In this document: positions 7,733-15,686 of the stretch, piece by piece | Numbering within the stretch: the first letter of the stretch is position 1 | How the letters are laid out: every line of letters starts with the position of its first letter | Source of the DNA: Flavobacteriales bacterium | Lineage (GTDB): Bacteria > Bacteroidota > Bacteroidia > Flavobacteriales_D > Sanyastnellaceae | Direction of reading: 5' to 3' | DNA length: 37,115 nt | NCBI GenBank assembly: GCA_015665315.1 | Contig: JADFAK010000078.1 | Span: 1-37,115, forward strand | Notes under the pieces: model-generated | What the model saw: only the letters and a program-made list of their open reading frames with translations | The model's database searches: none | Told to the model about the DNA's origin: nothing | Position numbers and translations under genes: made by a program

Positions 7733-8559
7733 CTTTCAAATACAGAAGACTCGAGTACGTAGTTGTCTTTTGGATTTATACAGAGTACGGGTATTTGAGC
7801 CTCATTGGCAATTATTTGAGTCTCATAACTCCCGCCAATAATGTGCATCAAACTGCTCTCGTAAAAGTTCATTATGCACATTAAATCAGCGTCAACCGAG
7901 GCTGCATATTTCAACAGACTCTTCACGAAATTCCCCGACTTAGTTTCGGTGATCTCTACTTCCGTCTCAATTTCTCGCTCAGCCATAAATCGGCGTGCAT
8001 AATTCAAATTTCGCTCTAGCTGGTTCTTCAAGAATTCATCAGTTTCACCTGGAGAAACGAGGTAGACTTTTGAATTGAAGTACAAGGCCATATCAGCCAC
8101 AAGCTTCAACTTTTGTTTAGTCTCTCGATGCAAATCCAAAGGAACTACAATCTTGTCGTATCCTGATTCGCGGATTCCTCTCTCCTGAACAATAATAAAC
8201 GGAATTGAAGATTCGGTAACTATTTTAAGCGCTCGGCTACCCGTAATGAATTGCATTCCGCGCATTCCATGAGTACCCATGATAATCAAGTTAGCATCAA
8301 CTTCAGTCGCAACTTTATCGATGTCTTCGAAAATACTGCCTATACGGACAATAGTTTGAATCTGAACATTATGATCCTTCTGAATGCGAGCTTGAAGTGT
8401 TTCGAGCTTCAGCTTAGCTTCGGAAATATCATGCTTGTTATTGATGACATGTAGAATAAATATGGTCGCTTGAATAGCATGACCGACTACGATGGCGTGA
8501 TTTATCGCAGCGTCACCAACTTTTGTGAAGTCTGTAGGGACTAAAATCTTATTGTTCAT
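7729..8559 (-). CDS. Universal stress protein with two UspA domains
   Basis: 276 residues. Domain 1 (about 1-145) begins NKILVPTDFTKVGDAAINHA and contains GTHGMRGMQFITGSRA, the nucleotide-binding G..G...GS loop with one fewer spacer residue than the textbook spacing. Domain 2 (about 150-265) begins DKIVVPLDLHRETKQKLKL, but its equivalent loop reads NFYESSLMHIIGGSYE, without the G-x-x-G pair, so it probably does not bind ATP in the same way. No membrane segments. It has its own promoter on the minus strand and converges on the SpoIIE gene with overlapping stops (7729-7732). Tandem UspA proteins are common stress-survival factors; the exact role is not deducible. Confidence 0.9.
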   Translation of the reverse strand: MNNKILVPTDFTKVGDAAINHAIVVGHAIQATIFILHVINNKHDISEAKLKLETLQARIQKDHNVQIQTIVRIGSIFEDIDKVATEVDANLIIMGTHGMRGMQFITGSRALKIVTESSIPFIIVQERGIRESGYDKIVVPLDLHRETKQKLKLVADMALYFNSKVYLVSPGETDEFLKNQLERNLNYARRFMAEREIETEVEITETKSGNFVKSLLKYAASVDADLMCIMNFYESSLMHIIGGSYETQIIANEAQIPVLCINPKDNYVLESSVFES

Positions 8560-8581
8560 GGTTACAGGCTGTTTTCGAGCG

Positions 8582-8614
8582 CAAATGTAATATTTATCTA
8601 CATTGATTTGCCAA
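8582..8614 (-). promoter_or_regulatory. Promoter of the universal stress gene
   Basis: Read on the minus strand: TTG (8614-8612), 22 nt, then TACATTTG (8589-8582), an exact TAnnTTTG. Transcription would start near 8575, giving a leader of roughly 16 nt before the ATG at 8559. Confidence 0.65.
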
Positions 8615-8802
8615 TTTTAGCATGGCTTCTTGCCTCAGAGAGCTCATATCAGGGTCAAAGTGGAGGGAAGAACCCTTCGAGTTATGGAATTTAGGTTCGC
8701 TCCAGGTTCTCTTTTGTTGTACAAGTATTGGTAAGCCCATGTGACCCAATTATATCGGGTAACTAAGAAGATCTTATTAATCTGGATTTCACGGGATGTC
8801 GT

Positions 8803-8846
8803 ACTCTTTTCCCGTTGTAGGAAATTTCCTACAGCGGGAAAAGAGT
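8803..8846. repeat. 44-bp zero-spacer palindrome, possible + strand terminator
   Basis: Arms of 22 nt meet with no loop at GGAAATTTCC. The only non-complementary position is a T/G that forms a wobble pair in RNA. The + strand copy is followed by GTTTTTCTT, so it could terminate + strand transcription, yet no + gene precedes it. It could also extrude as a cruciform or bind a dimeric protein. Confidence 0.75.
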
Positions 8847-8885
8847 TTTTCTTACAGAGGTTGGCTAGCTCCGGATATACTTTTG

Positions 8886-8996
8886 TCTCGGTTGAATAAA
8901 CAGTACACCAGGTACTAATAAGTTAATTGAAATCAATTGAAGATTGCACCTTTCAATTAACTCTGAACTAAAGGAGGGTCAAAGGACCCTCCTTTG
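8886..8996 (+). ncRNA. Candidate small RNA or transcribed leader with three hairpins
   Basis: Downstream of TACTTTTG (8878-8885, an exact -7 box) lie: a hairpin AGTAC/GTACT with loop ACCAG (8902-8916); a 12-bp inverted repeat AGTTAATTGAAA / TTTCAATTAACT (8921-8932, 8951-8962); and an intrinsic-terminator-like hairpin (8970-8995). AATTGAA occurs twice (8925-8931, 8935-8941), so the right arm has two possible partners. No good -33 TTG is present (nearest 14 nt away). It does not match the fluoride riboswitch or any other class I know. Confidence 0.4.
8970..8995 (+). terminator. Strong hairpin upstream of the ClC gene
   Basis: Perfect 11-bp GC-rich stem AAAGGAGGGTC / GACCCTCCTTT with a 4-nt loop. 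The T stretch directly after it is short (TTTG), with CTTTTTT about 13 nt later. It would end a transcript from the preceding candidate sRNA promoter, or attenuate read-through into ClC. Confidence 0.6.
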
Positions 8997-9011
8997 TTAT
9001 TGCTACCTTTT

Positions 9012-9043
9012 TTGAAATTTGCCAGCAAGACTTACGATCTTTG
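9012..9043 (+). promoter_or_regulatory. Candidate ClC promoter
   Basis: TTG (9012-9014), 21 nt, then GATCTTTG (9036-9043), one mismatch from TAnnTTTG. The ATG at 9053 lies 10 nt after the box, so the leader would be a few bases at most. Confidence 0.4.
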
Positions 9044-9052
9044 TCACTTAGA

Positions 9053-10831
9053 ATGATTCGAAAGATTGTCAACAAGGCATATAGTTATGCCTACTCACTT
9101 AAGCTTAGTCACAAGCAAATCACAATGGCATTGGCAATTGCTGTAGGGTTTGTCTCTGGCTTGGTTTCTGTGGTGCTTAAGAATGGAGTGTTTTGGATTC
9201 AATGGCTTCTGGCTGAAGGGATTACCCAGGATAGCTACAACTTGTTGTACGTCTTGTACCCCCTCGTTGGGATTGTGGCAACTGTTTGGATCGTCAAGAA
9301 ATGGATAAAAAAAGATCCAGGTCCAGGTATCCCAAGCACGCTCTATGCGATAAGCAAAAGGAAAAGCACCCTCAGAAAGCACAATATCTACTCAGCTACC
9401 TTGACAAGTATATTTACTGTTGGTTTCGGTGGTAGTGCGGGTCTTGAGGCTCCAGCGGTTCAAACTAGTGCAGCAATAGGATCCAATTTGGGCGATGCTT
9501 TTAAGCTGAATTATAAAACAAAGACCTTGTTAATTGGTTGTGCCGCAGCTGGGTCATTGGCTTCGATTTTCAAAGCCCCTGTTGCCGCCATTATATTCGC
9601 GGTGGAGGTGTTCATGATCGATCTTACGACAGTAAGCTTGATCCCCCTATTGCTTGCGTCGATTTCTGCACTTTTGACGGCCAATCTATTCTTAGGCGAA
9701 GATTCATTGCTCCGCTTTCAACTCCGCTCGTCATTCGAGTTAGTTAACCTGCCTTTCTTTATCCTGCTTGGGGCTTTTACTGGGATCTGTTCTATTTATT
9801 TCTCCAAACTATATATGGGTATTACTCGAACTTTGGAGAAAGTTCGAAAAGTGTATGTCCGTGCAATAATTGGTGGCTTACTGCTGGGAATCATCGTTTT
9901 TGTTTTTCCTCCTCTTTATGGTGAAGGTTATGAAACGATCAATTCTTTATTGAATGATAATCTTGCTGGCGTCGCTAAAAACAGTGTTTTTTATGATTAT
10001 CGGTCCAGCGTGACGATGATGCTTATCTTCATGATGGGACTCGTGATTTTTAAAGTTGTCGCCACCGGACTCACCATTGGATCTGGTGGAGTTGGGGGGA
10101 TTTTTGCCCCTACACTTTTCATGGGTAGCACACTTGGATTTTTGTTTGCAAGGGTTTTTAAATACTTCAATATCACCGAACTTCCCGCGAGTCAGTTTAC
10201 TTTGGTGGGTATGGCGGGTCTAATGGCTGGTGTGCTTCATGCCCCTTTAACAGCAATTTTTATGATCGCGGAGATAACAGGGGGATATGAGTTATTTCTA
10301 CCTCTAATGGTCACTTCTGCTATTTCTTATTCAACTAGTCGCGCGCTTTCTCCCCATACTATCTATACCCAAGAATTGGCTAGCCGGGGTGAATTGATTA
10401 CCCATGATAAAGACAAGGCAGTCCTCACTTTAATGAACCTCAAAGAGGAAATTGAAACGGGATTCGTGGTAGTTCGAGACACATGTACTTTGGGGGACAT
10501 GGTAGGGGCCGTTAGGAAAAGCAAGAGGAATGTGTTCCCAATTACCGACGAAAAGAAGAGATTGGTGGGCATCATAACATTGGACGATATCCGAGAAGTG
10601 ATGTTTGACAAAAGCCTGTACAGTGAAATTAAAGTTAGTGATTTAATGGCCGCACCCCCTGAGCTGATTTACACCACCGACAGTATGGAGGATGTAATGC
10701 GCAAATTTGAAGATTCTGAAGCTTGGAATTTGCCGGTATTGGAAGGACAAGCGTACGTGGGATTCGTCTCGAAGGCAAGATTGTTTAATGCTTACCGAAA
10801 GTTATTGAAGGAAGCTTATGATACCGAATGA
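9053..10831 (+). CDS. ClC-family chloride channel/transporter with C-terminal CBS pair
   Basis: 592-residue polytopic membrane protein. ClC selectivity-filter segments are present: GPGIP (about 90-94, for GSGIP), GGSAGLEAP (gating glutamate at about 132, for GREGP) and GGIFAPTL (for GxFxP). The proton/gating glutamate is kept, but the usual R of GREGP is replaced and an L is inserted, as in a bacterial ClC subgroup. The last 130 residues hold two CBS motifs (FVVVRDTCTLGDMVGAV..., then KVSDLMAAPPELIYTTDSME...) that usually bind adenine nucleotides. The start is ATG 9053; TTG 9041 overlaps the candidate -7 box. The gene stands alone after a strong terminator and ends in a bidirectional terminator. 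Cl- channel versus Cl-/H+ exchanger cannot be settled from this alone. Confidence 0.92.
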   Translation: MIRKIVNKAYSYAYSLKLSHKQITMALAIAVGFVSGLVSVVLKNGVFWIQWLLAEGITQDSYNLLYVLYPLVGIVATVWIVKKWIKKDPGPGIPSTLYAISKRKSTLRKHNIYSATLTSIFTVGFGGSAGLEAPAVQTSAAIGSNLGDAFKLNYKTKTLLIGCAAAGSLASIFKAPVAAIIFAVEVFMIDLTTVSLIPLLLASISALLTANLFLGEDSLLRFQLRSSFELVNLPFFILLGAFTGICSIYFSKLYMGITRTLEKVRKVYVRAIIGGLLLGIIVFVFPPLYGEGYETINSLLNDNLAGVAKNSVFYDYRSSVTMMLIFMMGLVIFKVVATGLTIGSGGVGGIFAPTLFMGSTLGFLFARVFKYFNITELPASQFTLVGMAGLMAGVLHAPLTAIFMIAEITGGYELFLPLMVTSAISYSTSRALSPHTIYTQELASRGELITHDKDKAVLTLMNLKEEIETGFVVVRDTCTLGDMVGAVRKSKRNVFPITDEKKRLVGIITLDDIREVMFDKSLYSEIKVSDLMAAPPELIYTTDSMEDVMRKFEDSEAWNLPVLEGQAYVGFVSKARLFNAYRKLLKEAYDTE

Positions 10832-10842
10832 TCGGATTGCAA

Positions 10843-10880
10843 CAATAAAAAAAGGGCTCCTACGAGCCCTTTTTTTATTG
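10843..10880. terminator. Bidirectional intrinsic terminator between ClC and the peroxidase gene
   Basis: Perfect 17-bp arms (10843-10859 and 10864-10880) with loop CTAC. The GC core is GGGCTC/GAGCCC, flanked by seven A on the left and seven T on the right, so it works on both strands and serves the convergent genes on each side. Confidence 0.92.
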
Positions 10881-10897
10881 TATTGTAATGTGTAGTT

Positions 10898-12271
10898 TTA
10901 TTGAACACATCCCTGATCGATCTGAGAAATTGGATCGGCATTCGGGAAACAGTTTCCACTTGGTAATTCTTGTGGATTGTAGCGTAATAAATCATCATCG
11001 TACAATGCGTTTTCCAAGAAATTCACCAAATCTGTAATCTCTGCATCTGTTAACTCAAGAGTATGGAATCCTTCTGCAAGTTGAGAAGAAGGAACGTTAC
11101 CGTTGTCCGAAACCGCAGCATTCTTATACTCTACAACTTCGCGCACTGAAGTATACGTGCCTCCATGGCCAAAAAACGGAGAGTCTTTCATGTTGTACAA
11201 CTGCGGAGTTTTGAATTTGTAGTTGTCCGCTGCATCACCCGTGAAACTTCCACGACCGAGATTGGCAGTATTGTCAGTAGATGAACCGTAAGTACCATTT
11301 CCATCCATGTCTGTCATACCCAGTGCATAAAATGTCATTGAGTTGAGGGCTGGACCATTGTGGCAACTGCTACATTCAGCTTTACCAAAGAAGAGTGCCG
11401 CCCCTCTTTTCTCTGAATTAGTCATAGCTCCATTGTCGCCGCGTAACCATTCTTGGAAAGGAGCTTTGTTCGACAGAATAGTGCGCTCATAAGCGCCTAT
11501 AGCCATTCCACCAGTACGGACACTGTACCGAGTTGCTTCAGGCCATTCCGAGAAGGCGATATCAAACAAATCTTCGTACAAACTAAATTCCTGACAAATT
11601 TCTTCGTCCACTTCCATACGGTGAACTGAAAGTCCCGCGATCGCTTGGGTTTCGAGTCCTTCATGCCCAAATTGGTTATTCCAAACGGGCGAAGCTGGAT
11701 CCCAAAGGGCTTCAGTTCCTTCGTTCGGCCCAGTAGCACCAAATTGTCCATTCCAAAGCATGACTTTCTGGTATGCACCATTCATCGCCGACGGTGTACG
11801 TAGTGGCTGAACATCTATGCTATCAACATGATAAATTGGATTGAGCTCACGGCCTTCTCCCGCAATGCCAAATCCCATACCACCTTCACCAATTCCTTGT
11901 TGCATGTTGGCCTGAAAACCTGCCCGGGCATGATGACAACTTGAACAAGAATACGTTCCTACTCCCTCATCTTCCAACTTCGGATTTTTAGCCAAACCTG
12001 TTTCGTGAAACAGTAATTTTCCTAGTTGAACTTTTGCATTCGACAATGGATTAAGGGGGTCTTGAGGTATTGAAGCAAAGTCATTGCTTTCCGGAAGAAT
12101 GAGCATGTCAACTCCGACACCATCAGTTGCCGCATTGATGGCATTCAGCAGCGCTTTGTCATAATCAGTGGGAGTTGAAGAGATTTCTTCAACAGGATCT
12201 TTGCGACAAGATTGAATCGAAAGAGCCCCCACCATGAGGACGATTAGTCCCCATGAAAAGTGTCTTCTCAT
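10898..12271 (-). CDS. Di-haem cytochrome c peroxidase family lipoprotein
   Basis: 457 residues. The N-terminal signal ends in a lipobox-like SIQSC, so Cys22 is probably lipidated and the protein anchored in the envelope. Two CxxCH haem c sites are at residues 109-113 (CSSCHH) and 300-304 (CSSCHN), the spacing of the bacterial di-haem CCP/MauG superfamily. Other family segments are LGKLLFHE, LRTPSAMNGAYQ, FKTPQLYN and the C-terminal LTDAEITDLVNFLENAL. The canonical activity is reduction of H2O2 with electrons from periplasmic carriers; MauG-like oxidation of another partner is possible. It lies 80 nt downstream of the alpha/beta hydrolase, with its own -7 box and a perfect palindrome upstream. 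It ends at the bidirectional terminator. Confidence 0.92.
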   Translation of the reverse strand: MRRHFSWGLIVLMVGALSIQSCRKDPVEEISSTPTDYDKALLNAINAATDGVGVDMLILPESNDFASIPQDPLNPLSNAKVQLGKLLFHETGLAKNPKLEDEGVGTYSCSSCHHARAGFQANMQQGIGEGGMGFGIAGEGRELNPIYHVDSIDVQPLRTPSAMNGAYQKVMLWNGQFGATGPNEGTEALWDPASPVWNNQFGHEGLETQAIAGLSVHRMEVDEEICQEFSLYEDLFDIAFSEWPEATRYSVRTGGMAIGAYERTILSNKAPFQEWLRGDNGAMTNSEKRGAALFFGKAECSSCHNGPALNSMTFYALGMTDMDGNGTYGSSTDNTANLGRGSFTGDAADNYKFKTPQLYNMKDSPFFGHGGTYTSVREVVEYKNAAVSDNGNVPSSQLAEGFHTLELTDAEITDLVNFLENALYDDDLLRYNPQELPSGNCFPNADPISQIDQGCVQ

Positions 12272-12307
12272 AAAAAAAGGGTTAAGTGATAAAAACTGTT
12301 AGTTATT

Positions 12308-12343
12308 CAAAAATACGGATTCTACGGAAAATGTTACATTTTC
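12308..12343 (-). promoter_or_regulatory. Peroxidase promoter with palindrome over the -33 position
   Basis: On the minus strand the -7 box is TATTTTTG (12315-12308), an exact TAnnTTTG. No TTG lies 17-23 nt upstream; the perfect palindrome GAAAATGT-T-ACATTTTC (12327-12343) occupies that place. This layout suggests an activator-dependent promoter. Confidence 0.5.
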
Positions 12344-12351
12344 GTGACAAT

Positions 12352-13116
12352 TTAAAATCCTTCTAAGAAGCGTGCCGTCGACTTAAAAAAATCTTCTGGC
12401 GCCTCTGCATGAAGCCAATGACCGGCATTTTTGATGGTGTCAAAGTGTACCCGTGGTATGGTTGACTGAATTTCGGCAAAATCATCATCCAACACATAAT
12501 TCGACATCTGTCCTCTGATAAACAGCGTTTCGGCCTCTATCTTTTCTTGTGGCAGGGCAGAAAGTATAGCGGGCATGGAACGCTCGAGAACCTTGACATT
12601 CATTCGCCAACGCAAGTCTCCTTTTTCATACCAATAAAGGTTCTTCATTAGGAACTGTCGAATGCCAGGTTCCGGAACATACTTTTGAAGAATTTTCTCC
12701 GCTTGTTTACGCGATGAAATAAGTTGATCGTCGATTTCAAGCAATGCTGCCAATATCTTTTCGTGATGAGGGGGATATGCTTTCATTCCCATGTCAGCAA
12801 CAATAAGTTTCTCCACGAATTCTGGCCACCGCTGGGCATAGCGCATAACCGCCTTTCCCCCCATGGAATGTCCCAGAAAATGCGCAAACATAATCTGTTC
12901 GTCCAATATAAGCTCATGCAGATCTTCAGCCATAAGATTATAGCTGAAGTCTTCAGAGTGCGGCGAATGTCCATGATTTCTTAAATCAACCAAGTACACC
13001 GAATACGTCTCTGAATATTGTTTAGCCAGCGTTTGCCAGTTGTCAGCTGAACCAAATAACCCGTGGACGATGATCAATGGTTCTCCTTCACCAATTTTTC
13101 GAAAATTCAACTTCAT
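12352..13116 (-). CDS. Alpha/beta hydrolase (YbfF-like esterase family)
   Basis: 254-residue cytoplasmic hydrolase. The oxyanion-hole segment is IIVHGLFGSADNW (15-27), the nucleophile elbow GHSMGG has Ser84, the YLVDLRNHGHS strand is typical of the YbfF-like group, and the catalytic His is in NAGHWLHAEAP near the C-terminus. There is no signal peptide. Its ATG overlaps the pdxJ stop by four bases (ATGA), so it is co-translated with pdxJ. The substrate is unknown; proximity to vitamin B6 synthesis does not by itself imply a role there. Confidence 0.9.
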   Translation of the reverse strand: MKLNFRKIGEGEPLIIVHGLFGSADNWQTLAKQYSETYSVYLVDLRNHGHSPHSEDFSYNLMAEDLHELILDEQIMFAHFLGHSMGGKAVMRYAQRWPEFVEKLIVADMGMKAYPPHHEKILAALLEIDDQLISSRKQAEKILQKYVPEPGIRQFLMKNLYWYEKGDLRWRMNVKVLERSMPAILSALPQEKIEAETLFIRGQMSNYVLDDDFAEIQSTIPRVHFDTIKNAGHWLHAEAPEDFFKSTARFLEGF

Positions 13117-13829
13117 TTATTCAATGCTCTTTGGTACAGATTGACGGTGTTCTCCAAGCCGAAATACAATGCATCGCTGATTAATGCATGACCAATTGAC
13201 ACCTCGGCCAATCCTTCGATGTTTCGATGAAAGAAATTCAAATTGTCAAGGTTTAGATCATGCCCGGCGTTTACTCCCAAACCACATTTGCGCGCAGCGC
13301 TAGCCGCCTTCCTAAACGATGAAATCGCCATTTCTGGATCTTTGGGATAAAGCGTGGCATAGTCCTCTGTGTACAACTCAACTCGGTCTGCTCCTACTTT
13401 GGCCGCCAATTCAATTTCCTTTTCGTCGGTTTCCATAAAGATTGAAGTACGGATGCCTGCCGATTTAAATGTGAGAATGACCTGTTGGAGGAAATCAAAA
13501 TGTTCGGAAACTTTCCATCCAGCGTTGGACGTAATTGCATCTGGAGCATCTGGCACCAAAGTTACTTGGTCTGGAATAATACCCAACACCAGTTCTATAA
13601 AATCTTGTGTGGGATTTCCCTCGATGTTTAGCTCTGTCTGCACAATATGTTTTAGATCGCGGGCATCCTGATAGCGAATATGACGCTCATCTGGTCGAGG
13701 ATGAATCGTAATTCCATCGGCTCCAAATTGCTCGATATCACGCGCGGCTTTCAATAAATCGGGTGTGTTGCCTCCGCGGGCATTTCGAATGGTGGCGATC
13801 TTGTTAATATTTACACTTAGCTTGGTCAT
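13113..13829 (-). CDS. pdxJ: Pyridoxine 5'-phosphate synthase
   Basis: 238-residue TIM-barrel enzyme that condenses 1-amino-3-hydroxyacetone phosphate with deoxyxylulose 5-phosphate to give pyridoxine 5'-phosphate, the last ring-forming step of the DXP-dependent B6 pathway. Recognisable segments are LSVNINKIATIRNARGG, GADGITIHPRPDERHI, FIELVLGIIPDQVTLVPDAP, RVELYTEDYA, GLGVNAGHDLNL and EVSIGHALISDAL. The start is ATG 13829 (MTKLSVN); an in-frame upstream ATG at 13850 is less typical. pdxA, encoding the preceding enzyme, is at 33583-34638 in the same window. It is divergent from the CBS gene. Confidence 0.96.
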   Translation of the reverse strand: MTKLSVNINKIATIRNARGGNTPDLLKAARDIEQFGADGITIHPRPDERHIRYQDARDLKHIVQTELNIEGNPTQDFIELVLGIIPDQVTLVPDAPDAITSNAGWKVSEHFDFLQQVILTFKSAGIRTSIFMETDEKEIELAAKVGADRVELYTEDYATLYPKDPEMAISSFRKAASAARKCGLGVNAGHDLNLDNLNFFHRNIEGLAEVSIGHALISDALYFGLENTVNLYQRALNK

Positions 13830-13876
13830 CGTAGGACTATTACCAATCAAAACAAAGTTGTTTGTCTGACGTCGTG

Positions 13877-13884
13877 CAAAATTA
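13877..13884 (-). promoter_or_regulatory. pdxJ -7 element
   Basis: TAATTTTG on the minus strand, an exact TAnnTTTG, about 48 nt upstream of the pdxJ ATG. No good -33 TTG was found at the right distance. Confidence 0.35.
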
Positions 13885-13975
13885 TTTTATCCATCTTGGA
13901 TTTCGACTAGAAATATTCGAATTAATTTGCCAACGTTAAGTGGGTTTTTATTTCGTTAACTGTATTAAGCATAGA

Positions 13976-14638
13976 ATGACCGTAAAGGACTATATATCAC
14001 ACGACTGCCCTGAGCTCACATGCTTGGATAGCCCCGTCAATGCTCTGAATCTTATGGACGAGTATCAGGTTTCACATCTTCCAGTAGTGGAAAATGGAAA
14101 ATATTTGGGACTTGTTTCAGAGGACGAATTGGAAGTATTGGACACTCCAACTACAGGACTTGTTTGTGGTAAACACGGATTGTTGGCCTTAAAAATTGGT
14201 GCCCATCAACATATTTATGACGCTCTACACCTTGCCGCTGAAAACCACATTACTATAATTCCAGTGGTGAGTGAAGACAATGATTATTTGGGTTGTATCA
14301 CGCGCACGGCATTGCTCGATGGCTTGGCAAAATCTCACAGTGTGAGAGACCCTGGTGGAATTATCGTGCTAGAAATGCAGGCCAACGATTATTCTTTGAG
14401 GGAAATTGCGGACATAGTCGAAGGTAATGATGCCAAAATCCTAAGTGTTACCCTAAGTAATCCTTCGGAATCAATTCTGCTCGAAGTGACTTTGAAAATC
14501 AATCAAACAGATTTAAATGGCATTCTTCAAACGTTCAATCGCTACGACTATGTGGTTAAAGCCCATTTTCAGGCACCCATTTTTGAGGAGAACTTGCGCA
14601 ATCGATACGATGAATTCATGAAGTATCTGAATATCTAA
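13976..14638 (+). CDS. CBS-domain protein upstream of NAD kinase
   Basis: About 220 residues. Two CBS repeats fill the N-terminal 125 residues (MTVKDYISHDCPELTCLD, QVSHLPVVENGKYLGLVSED, then AAENHITIIPVVSEDNDYLG). The remainder (about 130-220) resembles a small ACT-like regulatory unit: GIIVLEMQANDYSLREIADI followed by NDAKILSVTLSNPSES. Such proteins usually sense adenine nucleotides. The start is ATG 13976, because upstream in-frame residues are not CBS-like. The position directly before nadK is conserved in Bacteroidota and hints at a link to nucleotide status, which is inference. Confidence 0.85.
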   Translation: MTVKDYISHDCPELTCLDSPVNALNLMDEYQVSHLPVVENGKYLGLVSEDELEVLDTPTTGLVCGKHGLLALKIGAHQHIYDALHLAAENHITIIPVVSEDNDYLGCITRTALLDGLAKSHSVRDPGGIIVLEMQANDYSLREIADIVEGNDAKILSVTLSNPSESILLEVTLKINQTDLNGILQTFNRYDYVVKAHFQAPIFEENLRNRYDEFMKYLNI

Positions 14639-14702
14639 GCTTGTATTTCCTAGGAAGTGCCCGTAGGGTTTTAATATCTTCGCTTAACTCAACTCTCAAG
14701 GC

Positions 14703-15575
14703 ATGATAATCGGCGTTTACGGAAGGCAATTTGATACTCGGTTTGCCAAGCCCATTGAAATTTTTTTATCTAGCCTATCGGCAAATGGATTTGATCTTAG
14801 GATTCATTCCAGCTTTGTCCGTTTTCTCGGAGAGACCATTAATCTTGATGCTTCATTAGCCACGTTCGAAAGCTTTCAGGAGGTTGAGGACATGAGTTTT
14901 GTGATCAGTATTGGTGGAGATGGGACTATTTTGGATACAGTAACTTTTGTACAGGATTCAGGAGTGCCAATTCTAGGTATAAACGCAGGCCGATTGGGCT
15001 TTTTGTCAAATGTATCATTAGATGCCATTGAATTCACAACACAGTGCTTGGTTAAAGGAGATTATTCAATCGACAAGAGATCGCTCATAGAAGTTGAAGG
15101 CATCCATGGAAAGGACCATTGTCCATTCGCGTTAAACGAAGTCACAGTCCACAAAAAAGACACTTCGAATATGATCACCGTGAAAGCGTGGGTCGACGGT
15201 GTGTACATGAACAGTTACTGGGCTGATGGATTGATCATATCAACTCCTACTGGTTCGACGGCTTATAATTTGAGCTGCGGAGGCCCTATCGTCATGCCTG
15301 GATCGGACAATGTGATTTTAACCCCGATTGCGCCTCATAACCTGAATGTGAGACCAGTGGTTATACCCTCTGAATATGAAGTGGAACTTGAGGCTCAAAC
15401 TAGAGATCAGGAGATATTGTTGACCTTGGACTCAAGGTCTTACTCACTGCCAAATGGTAGTAGAATAAAACTTCGAAAGGCATCATTTGAGATCAATCTG
15501 ATTTCTCTTCCTAACCAAGACTTTTTTAGCACCATTCGTTCTAAGATGATGTGGGGCATTGATAAGCGTAACTAG
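14703..15575 (+). CDS. nadK: NAD kinase
   Basis: 290-residue enzyme that phosphorylates NAD to NADP. The diagnostic GGDGTILD is at residues 71-78, followed by GINAGRLGFLSN and TPTGSTAYNLSCGGPIV, which bind NAD and the phosphate donor; the C-terminal strands include LTPIAPHNLNVRPVV. Length and motif order fit the family. It starts 64 nt after the CBS gene and precedes the DUF6089-uppS-bamA block. Confidence 0.97.
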   Translation: MIIGVYGRQFDTRFAKPIEIFLSSLSANGFDLRIHSSFVRFLGETINLDASLATFESFQEVEDMSFVISIGGDGTILDTVTFVQDSGVPILGINAGRLGFLSNVSLDAIEFTTQCLVKGDYSIDKRSLIEVEGIHGKDHCPFALNEVTVHKKDTSNMITVKAWVDGVYMNSYWADGLIISTPTGSTAYNLSCGGPIVMPGSDNVILTPIAPHNLNVRPVVIPSEYEVELEAQTRDQEILLTLDSRSYSLPNGSRIKLRKASFEINLISLPNQDFFSTIRSKMMWGIDKRN

Positions 15576-15597
15576 TTAATAGACTCAGAATTATAAT

Positions 15598-15605
15598 TAG
15601 ATTTG
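15598..15605 (+). promoter_or_regulatory. Possible -7 element before the DUF6089 gene
   Basis: TAGATTTG fits TAnnTTTG, about 80 nt before the start codon. No -33 TTG is at the right distance, so this is only a candidate. Confidence 0.3.
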
Positions 15606-15686
15606 CGCTTCGGAAATGTTGCTTGAGATTCCTTTGATTCAGAAACTTTCGGGCAATATTCACGTATTAACTGCATTATGTTGGAG

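Larger units (their letters stand above)
8560..9052. other. Structured 490-bp intergenic region between usp and the ClC gene
   Basis: No protein-coding frame is convincing here. From left to right: the usp promoter (minus strand), about 180 bases with only weak hairpins, a zero-loop 44-bp palindrome (8803-8846), an exact -7 box (8878-8885), a small hairpin (8902-8916), a 12-bp inverted repeat (8921-8932 / 8951-8962), a strong terminator-like hairpin (8970-8995) and a candidate ClC promoter (9012-9043). The order is consistent with one or two small RNAs, or with a regulated leader for ClC. Confidence 0.6.

Noticed and set aside
8640-8760. Possible tRNA (GGTTC-like stretch near 8693)
   Set aside because: No acceptor or anticodon stems can be formed around it.
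8886-8996. Fluoride riboswitch upstream of ClC
   Set aside because: The conserved GGNGATGG and CTGATG-type segments of the crcB motif are absent.
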